DNA of 64,000 bases from Trichobilharzia regenti (GCA_944472135.2 OX235265.1:53765112-53829111); one strand, 5' to 3'. Counted from the first letter of the stretch, positions 35,056 through 47,312 are shown. The notes: generated by a model from the letters alone, not told the origin. A program made the numbers and translations.

Positions 35056-35785
35056 TGTAACGGAATAATTGTTTGGAAAATCCCTCTGAAACGGACTAAC
35101 CACAGTATTGATACTTATCGGGATGTTTAAACTAACTTTGTAATTATTATCCATTTTTCTCCTAGACTATATATAATTCTCCTGAACTTTGCATACTAAA
35201 TGTTGATTTGATCCCAGTTATTAGTCTTTGTCACTGTCTACTCTCTCGTTTTCATGCTTCTCTTTGTTGCTGTCTGTACACTTGTGGTGAGAGCTGGCTG
35301 CTAACCAAAATTGGTAGACAGTAATTTACATCAGTGTCTACCTCCCCAATATTGATCATGAGAAAAATAAGAACAAAGACTGATTCAACACCAATCACAT
35401 CAGACTTTGTGTAGGCGGATACAATTAGCATATAGATGATCTGACATTCAAGAAACAGCCACAAAGAGATGGAAGATTACCGTTCAGAGAGAAACCACCA
35501 ATCAGAAGGCTGTGTTTGTCCGCTAACAATAATCTGTAATAATGTACATGAAAGTCTATAAATATGTATTGATTACCTTAATAAACGATCTGTTGCCTGG
35601 TCCTTGTCTTCTGCTGTTACACACTGACAATGTGTTGTTTAACTATGTGGGTTTGTTTGTGTAAACGAAGGGGATTCTGACCCATGACGGTCTGCGAAAA
35701 GCGTTGATGTGTGATTCTTGTGAACCGAGCTCGAGATTCCATCTCGTTGGGAATATTCTCTCCGATTTAATGAACGCATTACTGA
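35056..35785 (+). repeat. LTR-A copy split by an LTR-B insertion
   Basis: 35056-35282 matches the first half of LTR-A (starts TGTAACGGAATAATTG) and 35622-35785 the next part (GACAATGTGTTG to GGGAATATTCTC). The interruption is the LTR-B unit at 35283-35621. Similarity stops near 35770; the 3' end of LTR-A is missing. Confidence 0.7.
35283..35621 (+). mobile_element. LTR-B solo LTR with 4-bp target duplication
   Basis: 339 bases starting TGTGGTGAGAG and ending CTGTTACA, flanked on both sides by CACT (35279-35282 and 35622-35625). It carries a TATA-like TATAAATA (35557-35564) and AATAAA (35580-35585), the order seen in LTR promoters and poly(A) sites. A second, diverged copy is at 49031-49391. 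No internal coding region adjoins it, so it is a solo LTR. A 4-bp duplication would fit a Ty3/Gypsy-type integrase, but the family is not identified. Confidence 0.75.
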
Positions 35786-35925
35786 CGAAAGAAGTGAAGA
35801 AGATTGCCACGAATAATGTGGACATCTCTCCTACACGCTGGCCGGCAACTGGGGCAATAGTGATGCTTATGTATCGAGATTATATTATATTGTATTCTAT
35901 AATTTGGTTTGTCAGGGTTAGTTTT

Positions 35926-36125
35926 GTTTTTACGAGTTGATCACGGATTGATATCATTTAGAGAACCATTGAAAACCAGGGAGTACTGGACAGCTGCTGT
36001 TTTACCTTGGTTTGGAAATCATCGGCAGTACGTAGTACCCACCTTAATGGGGTTCGAACCCAGGGCCTTCCGCTTACAAGGCAAGCTCATATACGATTGA
36101 GACACTGGGACCCGATTCAATGGGT
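35926..36125 (-). mobile_element. tRNA-derived SINE-1 copy
   Basis: The minus strand gives a head with TCCCAGTGTCTCAATCG, AGCTTGCCTTGTAAGCGG and a B box in GGGTTCGAACCC, followed by ACAGCTGTCCAGTACTCCC and a tail ending in TCAACTCGTAAAAAC. The tail end is the same as in the copy at 53426. The hammerhead region is present only as GCCGATGATTTCC-like sequence and looks inactive. Confidence 0.7.
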
Positions 36126-37139
36126 CATGAATTATATTATATTGATTGAAACCAACCTGTGATTTGAAAATTCGCAGTTTAAGTGGTGAATACAATGACC
36201 TGGCATTTAGAATTTAGAGAAGACACTATGATACCACTAATTTATTAATTTATTAAACGAGAAACTGTACACTACAGAGAAGGGTAATTTAGAGACCCAA
36301 CTACTGTTGACTTTACTAACATATAAAAACTTGATGTATAGTATGTCATTTCAGGTGCTAAATGAGAAGAAATAACAGTTGTTGCTGTACAGTAAGATCT
36401 TACCACAGCTACAACTTTGGACCGCAACCAGATGGAAAACTGAACTGAAACTATCTATCCAGAATGTGCTGGAAGAATAAAAGGTGGACAAACAAAAGCC
36501 TCGACATAAACAGGGGAAGAAGCACAAATGGTTTTGGATGCAGGATAAGTGAAACAAAGATTGTAGAAATAAACTTTACAGGATAGATCAGGTTTCGAAA
36601 TTATACCTGCGATGTAGGAAGGGCCTATATGTTGATCATATCGCAACACAATGCATTATGTATCGTAAACAAACAGGATAAACGGACTGTCTAGGCCCCA
36701 GTTAGATGTACGGAAAAATACAAATGCATTAAGGAAAGAGACATGAAACAGAGTCAGTAATGGAGGATTCTTCGCGATAAGAGTGACCATAGCGATAAAT
36801 TTACCATTGAAAGAGGGCAACTTCAATGTGCCCTTCGTGAAACAAAAGACATAGGTAGTATATATCATTGTGTCTCTTAAGAAAGAAATGACAGTTTACA
36901 TGTAAGCTATGAAGAATAGAGGTTGAACAACCAAGTGAAGTGTTCCTCATACAAAATGGGCGGAGAACTACTACGAAAGATGAAAACAAAAATGTTTTCA
37001 AGTCATTTTGAGATTCATATAATAAAAAGAATGGGGTAGCTTATTTTCAGCTGAATAATTATATTTGGACAAGATTAGTGGAAAGTGGATGAATAATATT
37101 AGTTCAAGTTATGACTCCAAATTTCAGGTTTATAAGATA
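36126..37139. other. No recognised gene
   Basis: Several short open frames on both strands, none with family resemblance. Confidence 0.4.
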
Positions 37140-37351
37140 ATAAAAACAATACTCAGACGACAAAATTATGATGCATACGTAACTTTACAAACAGATGTTA
37201 ATGTAGCGACCGCAACTCAATCGTGGTCTAAACGAAGAGAACCAACGCTTGTCTCTTGCTGTATAGCTGCGCAGGGCTTCCTTGAGAAATTTACGTTCAC
37301 AAAACGCTTCAAAGACAGGGAAAATACGATCGTCTATCATTAGAATACATA
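37140..37351 (-). pseudogene. Gag-like start after minus-strand LTR-A
   Basis: Read on the minus strand, an ATG near 37340 opens a frame with FEAFCERKFLKEALRSY. It resembles the frame after LTR-A at 25840 (FEAFREYASLREV), at the same distance from the LTR end. The frame is lost after about 50 codons. Confidence 0.4.
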
Positions 37352-38112
37352 TGTGGTTCTCAGATCTGCCGCTAGGTAGCTATATAAGCTAGTCTATGTA
37401 AAAAATCATTACTTATAACCAAGAGGAATATTCTCACCAAGGTGGGACTGAAAATTGTGTCCACCATATATAATGACCAAATTTATACGGTTATGGCCTG
37501 AACACAAGAAATTGATCTTCATGTTCCACTCCATAGCCAACTAAACATGCGTTGAGACGCGTGCTATCACAAAACATTCCAAAGGCAGGGAAAGGAAGAT
37601 TATTCTTCAATATTTCAACAGTTCTATTAAGCAATAATAACATCAAACTTAAATTTACCTCAATAGTACCGTGAAGTAGCTATAGAGGCAATGTGGGTTT
37701 CTAAATACAAAATTAGTGAACCAAAGTTCAACTGTACCTTAGAATCGTAGAGAATATTCCCAACGAGATGGAATCTCGAGCTCGGTTCACAAGAATCACA
37801 CATCAACGCTTTTCGCAGACCGTCATGGGTCAGAATCCCCTTCGTTTACACAAACAAACCCACATAGTTAAACAACACATTGTCAGTGTATCACACAACC
37901 ACAGATAGAAGCATGAAAATGAGAGAGTAGACAGGGACAAAGACCAATAATTGGGATCAAGTCAATATTTGGTATGCAAAGTTCAGGAGAAATATATATA
38001 GTCTAGGAGAAAAATGGATAACAATTACAAAGTTAGTTTAGACATCCCGATAAGTGTCAATACTGTAGTAAGTTCGTTTCAGAGGGAATTTGCGATCAAT
38101 TATTCCGTTTCA
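37352..38112 (-). repeat. LTR-A copy, long form
   Basis: Minus-strand unit from TGAAACGGAATAATT (ending 38112) to GAGAACCACA (near 37352). It is about 335 bases longer than the copy at 25403, because of an extra segment (about 37500-37745) that also occurs at 11000-11250. The short form may therefore be a deletion product, or the segment an old insertion in one subfamily. Confidence 0.6.
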
Positions 38113-39899
38113 ACGAAATAACTTTTGATTTTAGATGGCCATCACAACAACTTCGCTTATCACTAAGTTTATCTTTGGAATTATTGGTGATAATCTGTTG
38201 CCCACACGATAAATTTTCAGTGGCAATAAATTTTTTGTTTGCAAGCATCATTGCAGTAGTTATTTGTAATAGTAATTTGAGATGACCGAATCCCAGTAAA
38301 TCAGAGAACAACAAAGGATATACGTCAGGAATTCCTATTTGCAAAATTATTTGTATTTTATTATTATAAAAAATATTACCGATGAACATTTAATCGATAC
38401 AGCAATAAAAGCTAAATTACTACATCCACCACATGTCATGTATCTCACTGCATGTTTATTGTGAAGTCTCGATTGGCTTGCAAGTTTCTCAGATCTTCTT
38501 ATTGCTTCTATGCTATTATTTCATCGAAATCCTTTGAATTTCCTTCTGAATTCTCTAAAATATTCGGATTATTAGACAGATCATTAAAATTATAATTGGA
38601 ACGACCTAATTCATTTATCTTAACTTGATCCCGAATTTGAAGACCCATGGTCAAGTTGTGCTGTTAATCTAAAGACATAGAATTGGATTGTTTTATTTGT
38701 TCGCTTTTCCTTCTCTTTTTAAAGGAATTGTCCATTGAACTGTTTCTCTCACAACATAACTGATTGTTTTTCAATGCTTCTTCAACGTCAGTACAGGTTT
38801 CTAAATAACTAGGTCCAATATTTTCTTTTCATGGAGCTTTTTTGCACACTTTTCCATCGAATTTTCGTTACCCTTCGTAGAGTTAAGTATGATTTAACGA
38901 CTTTCCAGCCTAAGAGCTATGACTTGTTTTGAAACTGTTTAATACTTCCGCTAGAATTGTCTACCCACTGGAATTTTTTTCACAATTATTATTTGTAATG
39001 AGTATATTCCTATGAAAAATTTTAGAAATTAAGTGAAAAATTATTTTACTGAACTTACTTAACTTGTACTCATCACTTTATCACCTGCTGAGTATTTGAC
39101 GGTGAGAATCCAAACTTTTTTTGCAATGAATCGGCCAATGAGATATTTCATCGCTTTGTATCTAGCATAATTGTTCAGGAATATTTTTTCTTAAGTATTA
39201 CAATGATCATTTATCATCCCGTAAATGTCTTAAATAATACAGACGTTGAAAGCAACATAACTGTTTTTTATTTGACAGGCGACTGTGTCAATCACTTCTT
39301 TATCAGGAATTTGAATGTCATAATTAATGTTAACTGTTTGTCGAGTTGAAAACTGATCCTATCCAAATGAACAAATGAACGCTGTCTTGTGGTAACAGAC
39401 ATTAAAAAAGAGTAATCACCTTTTGAGATTTTCTTTAGATGTACAAAAACAAATAACTGCTTTAGCCTCCTGCATTCTATCCGAACTTCAGTTAAAAGCA
39501 TTATCTTATTGACTAAAATACAAAACCATCCCATCAAAAATAAATAAAATGTAAGTTCAGTCATAGTATGAAAAACTGTACAAACGAGCCGCCTTCTAGT
39601 AAAGATAATGTGGATTGTTTAAGATTTAAACTAATCGACATGTCTCACCAATTTCTGAATGCCTGGATATATCAAAAAAATTGTTTTGTTATTTTGTTAT
39701 CACCACATCTGACAGAGGAGAAGGAGTCATCAACAAGAATAAATCCGATTATCAAAACAAAACGGATGAAATCCTCATTCCGTAGTCCAAATAGCTAGTA
39801 GATAATGCTGCACATAATGTATGGCTTATGGAAGAGCAAGTTATTCGTCAGCCTCAGATTTTATTAATACATGACTTTATAAATGAAACACTTCATTAA
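38113..39899. other. No recognised gene
   Basis: AT-rich. Open frames such as 39292-39564 minus and 39568-39798 plus show no motif. The right end may hold decayed upstream parts of the PLE that follows. Confidence 0.4.
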
Positions 39900-41665
39900 C
39901 ACCTTAAGCGCATCGGATAGCATACCCCCAGTTGTTTGGCCTTCGGAAGATTCACAACCCTGGAAAACCATTATGACCCATCTTAGATATGTCGAATTCC
40001 CCATATCATAAATTAGCGAAAAGAGTTATGGAGGTCTTTGCGTCCGTAAGAGACTCAGTTCACTATATGAGAAGTCCATTTGATCTTTTCAATATACTAG
40101 ACACTGTGATCATTAGGAAAAAGGTTATATGCTTAATCGATATAGAATCTTTGTTCACGAATATTCCACTTCACCAGACCGTTGGCTTTTATTTTCGATT
40201 ATATTACAAGCAATGAGATGCAATCACCGTTGCGTGTCACTCACGTCAGAAATATTATCTTGACATGTACATAAAATGCTGGATACCATCTGCAAGGGAA
40301 AGCACAGAAAAGAACTGATTGTGTTGCAGTGGAGAACCCTCTTGGGCAGATGCATTTATATTAAATGTGGAGAAGGATATGAAAGGTATGCTAGTAGGCT
40401 TCATGCTTGCAAATGTTATGTAGATGATACGCTTATTATTGGTGGCAGTAATCAGTCGGTTGACAAATTCATTACTCCATTTAATAATACTTATCCAAAT
40501 ATTCAAGTGACCTCAGAATTCCAACTGAATAACAAACTGGGCTTGCTGGATGTTTCAGTTACCGGGATGGACGCTGAAACAATTAGGCTATCCATATTTT
40601 TCAAGCAGACATGTAGCGGAAAGTATCACTTCAGAAGTTTTGTTCCCATGCGCCATAAACATTCCCTAATGAAATGCATGTTGTCAAAGTTCAGTAAAAT
40701 TTTTTTTCAGCAACACATTAAAGGATGAGCTATGGTGCATACATTCAGTATCATTGGCTAATGGATATTCGTAAAACTTCATTGCATTTCACAGTAAGGA
40801 GCGATTAGTCCCTGTAATGACAGCCTCCGTACCAAAGAAAGCTATCTTTATCAAACTACCGTTCAGGGGTGATCAAATCATGCAATATACAGCTAAAACA
40901 TTTCAGTCCCTTTTCCTTACATCTTGAACATTTTCTATTCCTGTGATTGCGATTAAAAGACAAAGTTCTGTGCAGTCTACTTCATACCGTATGTACAAGT
41001 TAACTTGCAGCTGCGGGGACAAATATATATGTAGAACCAATAAAATGTTCCGATGTCGTCGGAAAGAATATGTTTCTGGATAGATATTCAGTTAAATAGA
41101 AAATTCAAATGTGTCTAATCTGAATAGAAATTCAGTATCATCCATAGTGAAGCGTTTATTAACTTCTGGTCAAAAAACTAATATCAGTGCTTCACAGTTA
41201 GGTGACGATTCTGGTTCAAGGTTATTAAAGATTATGAAGGCAGTTTACACTGATCACACACATCTCAGACTGCATGTACAAACAGAAAATAGAATACATG
41301 TCAGTGAAAAGTTTGTGCATTGTGGAATAAATCAAATTAACTATAACTGTGGATACTATGTCCTGCTCGAGAAATACAGTCATTTAAGTTCCAGTTGAAC
41401 ATTTTAGTGTAGAATATCTAAAAATTAGAAACCCTTTCTTTTATTCTCTCCTTTAATTCTTTATTGCATTTTCTTGACCACTTCTTGCTAGCCATATGAA
41501 CTGTATCACGCCGCTCCTATCACTCACTTATAGGGTATAATATATTTTTTGTAAATATCAATACGATTGTATAGCCTCTGGAAATGGTTTCATCGGTAAA
41601 TAAATTTTCTTCGCTGAACTCTCATTTATTTTCTTCAAGCCTTGCCTGATATATATATGTATATA
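39900..41665 (+). mobile_element. PLE copy with reverse transcriptase and nuclease remnants
   Basis: Successive frames give PQLFGLRKIHNPGKP (near 39930), SPYHKLAKRVMEVF, LIDIESLFTNIPLHQTV (motif A, 40130-40180), ACKCYVDDTLIIGGSNQ (motif C, near 40405-40455), NNKLGLLDVSVTGMD and KKAIFIKLPFRGDQIM (near 40835). Then comes the nuclease start LTCSCGDKYICRTNKM (near 41000), where YIG is replaced by YIC. Motif B is missing or unrecognisable between 40200 and 40400. The YVDD box is intact, but frame breaks make the copy dead. The AT-rich tail ends with CTTCGCTGAACTC near 41620. Confidence 0.75.
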
Positions 41666-42349
41666 TATTCCACTTTTATTCCGTGATTTCAAAGTGTTTC
41701 TCGGCACATTTCTTGGTACCTGACCTTACAGTGTGGAGTAAGTATTTTGAACACAAGCGTGTTATATGTCAAGTGAATCTTAATGTGGATTGCAGTAGTA
41801 AGTGTAAAATGAATAACCGGCGATATAAGTACAGTATAAAATGAGGTAGAACTCGAAAATTTAAAAGCATTATTTCAAATTGGTATGCTTATGTAAAAAT
41901 AACTGACCCTGTTATGACTATTTCACTTCCTAATTTCATTGTTTTCAGAATCCGCAAACAAAACTTCATTGAATTTATTGACTACTTACCTATGAGGATT
42001 ATTCCAAGTCTTATACATTGAGATCATTACTGTTTTCCTTATTCTTGCTGACTGCAAATGACTGTTTCATTTTCTTTGGAAGAATACTTACACATATAAA
42101 CCAGATATTTGTCCATTTTTACGACTTTCCTGAAATGTTTAGTTCTTTCAATAAATTGAATAACATTTGTTATTTACAAATTATGCAGTACGATGCGCAA
42201 ATTTATCACGATTTCCTTGAAGAGTAAAAAGTATTCACATCATAATATGTGATCTATCGGATAACATGCAATGTAGCAAGATGATATATACTACTGATAT
42301 GTATGGGTAGTTTGCGACTACTTATATCTACAAGAGGTGTCTCCTAGCC
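41666..42349. other. No supported gene
   Basis: A 69-codon frame (42018-42227) begins with a hydrophobic, signal-peptide-like stretch (MRSLLFSLFLLTANDC). Without splice context or homology it is not called as a gene. Confidence 0.35.
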
Positions 42350-42665
42350 AGTACAAATGTATGTATGGAAGTCGTGACCAGTAGGGTGCAGCAGGTCGGG
42401 TGTGAGGATAAATACTCACTGAAGACATTGGCTAGCGGTCGCGCTATGTCGTGAATTGGCAGAAGTTACAATTCAAGGACCATTGGATCGGGTCCCAGTG
42501 GCTTAATGGTATACGAGCTCGCCTTGTAACCGGAAGGTCCTGGGTTCGAATCCCGGTGGGTGCGTACTGATGAAGAGTCCCTAACTAGGACAACAGAAAC
42601 AGCTGTCCAGTACTCCCAGGTTTTCCAATGGTTCTCTAACTAATGTCAGCTCATGATGAAATCCT
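42350..42665 (+). mobile_element. tRNA-derived SINE-1, best-preserved hammerhead strand
   Basis: Head with CAGTGGCTTAATGGTATACG (A box) and GGGTTCGAATCCC (B box). CTGATGA (42567-42573) is intact, then GTCC (42577-42580), a seven-base loop, GGAC (42588-42591), and GAAA at 42596-42599 after four extra bases. In the consensus GAAA follows GGAC directly, so an insertion probably weakens the core. The tail ends with GTCAGCTCATGATGAAATCC, as at 19085. The head and body match the copy at 18780. Confidence 0.75.
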
Positions 42666-43074
42666 GAAACAAATGTATGAGTTTATCCAGCTTCTCAGTA
42701 ATATTTTTCTTTCTCATTGATTTCATTACTCCTATCTTTGTTATGTTTATAATAATTTTTGTCATCATCACGCTGCATTTGCTTGCAGTACTTGACCGAC
42801 TCAGTCGCCTTTAAAATCAGTCTTCGTGTTGTCACGACAGACGAACGACACAGCAGTCTGCGTACCCCTGAAAATATCCAAGTCTGACTTTCGTCAAAGC
42901 TTCTTTCATGAATAATGGGTCATCTAAGCATTGAGACTGGTAATTCGAAATGCATTACTGTGAAGTTTCTCCAATAAGTCAGTGACCAGCTAACTGTTAG
43001 AACGGTGAAACATTTTACGGTAAGCATTCGATTGCCTCTTTCACTACCCTGTATTCATGGATTTGTGCGTCGGC

Positions 43075-43298
43075 GGCACAGCCATTAGGACGCTTGCCGA
43101 CCATGCACATGGCTTGGGGTTTGATTTCCGGCCGCCGCACTCCTTTACCTCGCTAAGCCAGAAATAATGCTGGTAAAGAGGAAAGGTTGGGCATGAGGCT
43201 GGCAACCCCAGCCAGCCAAATAAACACTGCTACAGAAACTTCAAACCACTAGCTTGAAGCCCTATGTTCCACTGAAGGATGTGAAGAAAAAAACTCAT
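43075..43298 (+). mobile_element. tRNA-derived SINE-2, long-tail form
   Basis: Head GTGCGTCGGCGGCACAGCC and B-box-like GGGGTTTGATTTCC, then TTTACCTCGCTAAGCCAG and GAGGCTGGCAACCCC, and CTGCTACAGAAACTTCA, which recur at the 5' end of the RTE copy at 28205. It ends near a run of A. A likely 9-base target duplication (CATGGATTT before, CATGTATTT after) has one mismatch. Confidence 0.75.
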
Positions 43299-43672
43299 GT
43301 ATTTGTAACTGTACAGACTGATAAGGAAGTTGTTACAAACTTCATTTCAACCCTTGTCAATGTATCACTAACAAATGGATTCATGATAAATCTGATGCTT
43401 TATTCTCGACCTAAATATCGTATGTAAGCGCTAAAAGCTAGTCTCATTAATCTAATGCATCCAGTGTAATTATAGGAGTGTTTTATTTTTGTTTTTAAGC
43501 AACTTATACACATATGGTATAAATCCCAAGTATTAAATGCATGATTTTAACTTCAGGAAATATTGCAGTATATTTTAATAATGTAAAATTAGGGACCGAA
43601 ATATAACCTTAAAAAGCGTCTTTGCAAGAAAACTATTAAATATTTTATTTTGATTTAAATTAAACATATTAG

Positions 43673-44499
43673 AATAGCGTTATTAGAAGACGGAGATTAT
43701 CAGAAAAATGTGATGTATATGCGCTATACATTTCGAACAATTTGATCACACATGTCAAGTCAATATATATGAAAAAGTTAAATTAAACAAAGTGGCAAGT
43801 GTTTTTATCAAATTACCATATAGCGGGGAAATAAACAGTAGGATATTGAGACAAAGGTTGAACTCGATCATCCGTAGAACCTATTATGCAGCCGAGCTTG
43901 TAACTGTTGAAAAAGCTAAAAACATGCTCCACTGTAAACCTCAAAATTGCACAAGTGATTATGTCACATCCCACACTATTTACCAACTTTCGTATGTGTG
44001 TGGTCACACATACATAGGGAGGACTAATCGCGCTTTGCATGTAAGGGTGGGAGAGCATATCCTCAAATGGCTAGAAAAACAAATGAATTGTGAAAAACCA
44101 ATAGATGCAGGTGTCAGACTACCAACTTCGTCTATGGCTAAACACCTAATAGATTAACCATAAGATTGGTGTTAACTCAACCTTTAAGGTCATCTATAAA
44201 AACGGTCAAGGACGCTTATCGAAATACGCCGAGGCTATAGCTATTCATAAACTTAACCCCCCCCCTGCGTATTCAAATGCAGTTTATTATTACTCTTAAC
44301 CTACCTTAGTAATCCTTATTTGATTGGATTACCAACCGTTGTGTTAATCATTCTTAAATCTTTTTTTTGTCACTCTGTTTAATTTAACTTTTTCATATAT
44401 ATTGACTTGACAAGTAAATGTGTGATCAGATTGTTCAAAATGTATAGCGCAAATACATCACATTTTTCACGTAATCTCCGTATTCTAATAACGCTATCC
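43673..44499 (+). mobile_element. Truncated PLE with GIY-YIG domain and inverted ends
   Basis: Inverted arms 43673-43788 and 44377-44499 match with a few small differences. Directly after the left arm the coding part reads VFIKLPYSGEINSRILRQRL, SIIRRTYYAAELV, then the nuclease: IYQLSYVCGHTYIGRTNRAL, HVRVGEHILKWLEKQ and SMAKHLID. A stop or shift at 44157 is followed by FKVIYKN and AEAIAIHKLNP in other frames up to about 44265. The reverse transcriptase is absent. The GIY-YIG core residues are present; the frame breaks inactivate it. Confidence 0.8.
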
Positions 44500-44889
44500 A
44501 AATTTATAAAAGGGACTAATTGTTTTAAATTAAAAATATTAGGTGAATATGAATTCCTGCTGTTTGTAGTTTTAATTCTTATTATCGTTTTAACACTTTT
44601 CCTGGGTGTTTCCCGTATAATCTCTGAGCAGAAATTATAATCAGTGACTTCAGTAGTTGTCAACTTTAATAATATTTCATTAAGCTTATATCGATGTAAT
44701 AACATCCAGGAGATTTAGTTCGTTTTTTTCTTCACAAATTCTGTTCATTTGCACTGTACTCGTGATTCGTATGAAAAATAAGAACATTTATTTTCATTCC
44801 CACTTCAGAAACCACACACCCATCTCTACGAAAATTAGTTTTTGGCGTATATTTATGTTACGGCTATGAAATTTTTTTATCAATCATAA

Positions 44890-45925
44890 GTCCCTTAAAA
44901 CAAATAATAAAGGTTAATGAAGCAGGATTTAATGATTTCATCAAAGTTTTGGTAGAACTCGTCAGCTGAATACTCCAAATACACGAATATATGTACTTTT
45001 AAAATTACATTGAAAGATATAAGACTGATAAGTAAACATACTACATTGAATTAGTCATGCAGAAAGACACATGCGAATGTTTTCCAGGTGATGTTAAAAT
45101 AGATAAGGGGAGAGAAAGTATGAGAGATCAAAATTAAGATAAACAATTAATCAATAGAGAATATTACGAGAATTGCAAACAGAGAAATATCAATAGTCAT
45201 AGTTACAACAACAATAATAATAGTGTTGAAGTGAGTCAAGACAATCCTACTGATAAAGGATAGTATTAAATGAAACAAGAATAATAATAATGAAGTAGAA
45301 TAATAAGTAAAACGTATTACCATTGTTGATTCAGTGTGACTACGGTTTCCTTTTGAACACATATACCTGGTTTATAAACTCGAATTTGCTAGTATCTTCT
45401 TGTTTGTTTGTCTGCTGACAGCAGTGAATGACTTGATAGCGTCGATATCACGTCCGTCGTTCGCAAGATGTTTTGTTATCGAAATTTCAGGCACTTTCAC
45501 TTCAACTGTTTCCAACCACCTAGGCAAATGCCTCCATCATGGGAACAGACAATCGTTTTTCTGTACAAACAAACTAACTGATATACACAGTTTGAAGTGT
45601 CGAGAATTGGAGACTGGTCTTTTCCAGGTTGTTGAAACACCTGTTTAGTAATGTTAAGAAACACGAGTTTTGTAGCATAATAGGTTCTCTTGATAGCTTT
45701 GTCAAGCTTTCGTCTGACCACTTCTTGAACACATCATTTTCTTTGAACGGCGAATGGATAAATACGAATTTCTTTGTAACTGTTCGGATAGTTTTGCTGG
45801 GGCTCATGTCTTTACAGTATTTATTGATAGCCTTCTCAGGATACCGACTTTTAGATAAAATATCCTTCAGAGTTTTTATTTCATGTCCAACTGTACTGTC
45901 AGAACAAGTTTCTCCCACTTCATTG
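44890..45925 (-). mobile_element. PLE C-terminal part and tail
   Basis: Minus-strand order: ETCSDSTVGHEIKTLKDILS and RYPEKAINKYCKDMSP (45918 to about 45800), FVFIHSPFKENDVFKKW, then KAIKRTYYATKLVFLNITK and SNCVYQLVCLYRKTIVCSHD. The last replaces the usual CxxxYIGRT, so the nuclease core is lost. A tail to about 44890 matches the tail of the PLE at 22194-23073, including its terminal AAAGGTTAATGAAGCAGG. A hammerhead-like CTGACGA lies at 44959-44965 on the minus strand, with AAAA in place of GAAA. Confidence 0.75.
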
Positions 45926-46305
45926 AACTGACTAGAAGCCTACAATAAACAATGCATCTCATGGTAATCCCAATTTATGCAGAAAATATGGCAACAGTAT
46001 AAAACGTACAATGAAGGAAAGTATATGCGGAAAACACGAGAATGACTTAAATGGAGCACATAGAATACACCACTTAAGACAACTATGAGTGAATACAAAC
46101 TTTCGTGTTTATGTTTCACGAAATACAGGTTGATTACCTTACCTTGCACACTAAAAAATAATTGACTTTCTTAAAATTATCCAAAATAATTCCAGTGTTC
46201 ACAAAATCAAAACTACATTACTGCGAACGGTTTGATTTGGAAGCCACAGCTTCTTCAGACGGACTACCTGGATTTCGTTAAGCATCATTGCACACTCAAA
46301 TCTCC

Positions 46306-46540
46306 TTTTGTTTTCTTTACGTTCCCAGTGGAACATAGGGTGGCTTCAAGCTAGAGGCCTGAAGTCTCTCTTGCAGTGGTGTTAATTTTTACGGGATGAG
46401 GTCGCTAGACTCATGCCAAACCTTCCCTCTTTACCAGTCTTATTTCCGGTTTAGCGAGGTCAATGAGTGCGTCGGCCGGGGATCGAACCCTGGACCACAT
46501 GTATGTTTGGCGAGCTTTCTACCTCTGTGCCACCGACGAT
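46306..46540 (-). mobile_element. tRNA-derived SINE-2, long-tail form
   Basis: The minus strand shows ATCGTCGGTGGCACAGAGG, a B box in CAGGGTTCGATCC, GACCTCGCTAAACCGG and GTTTGGCATGAG, and an end with CCACCCTATGTTCCACTGGG. Possible short flanking duplication CTCAAAT near 46296 and 46544. The stretch 45926-46305 before it shows no gene. Confidence 0.7.
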
Positions 46541-47312
46541 TACTCTCAAATAGTACATAAAATAAAGTTAACCTACAGGTCTCCTTAATGCAAGTTAACT
46601 TTGTTCCATGTACTAGCTGACATTATCTTTTTGTTATGTTCTCGTCGCCAAATTATTGCTATGTACTGGTCGAGAATTTAATAGTCCTGATGCAAGAAGG
46701 CGGAAATCAGAAGACCACTAGGTTTGCGATGATACTTCTATTTTCCAAACACAAGGAGAATGCAAAAGTGGTATTACACCAAAGTAAGTAGACACACAAG
46801 ATTGTGTGAGCGAAATATATATGAATGTACAGACAAGTGTGTACAAATCAATGGACAGTCTTAACATGAATGGCTAATTATAATGAAGTATCGATCCATA
46901 TATACATAGCAAAATATAGCAGACATGTGATATATATATATCACTTTTGTTGTTTGATAAAACCCCAGTGATACTTCTGTAAATATTAGCTTGTATAAAA
47001 TGTTCAAAAAAATCTCCTTTTGGAAATCTAAACACACTGGGTTTGTTTAAAATAAATTTATGGTGACTCAGCAGAAAATTCACAACGTTTCCTGGATATC
47101 TATAATAATTGACTTTTGTTTTTGTCTGAATGTAGTCCCACCATGACAATACCCACAGTATTTTTCTGGAGTTTGAAACAGTAAAAACTGTATAAACGCA
47201 AATCTCTGCAATGGCTAATAATTACTTACGACCAACAAATATATACGAATAAGTTCTGCATAAACTTATCTGTTAATTCATATGATGCAATATTTAAAAA
47301 TTCTGCCTATCA
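46541..47312. other. No recognised gene
   Basis: No coding or repeat feature recognised. Confidence 0.4.

Noticed and set aside
42018..42227. Small secreted protein (signal-peptide-like start), perhaps a micro-exon gene
   Set aside because: No splice context, homology or repeat of the pattern; short open frames are common in this AT-rich DNA.
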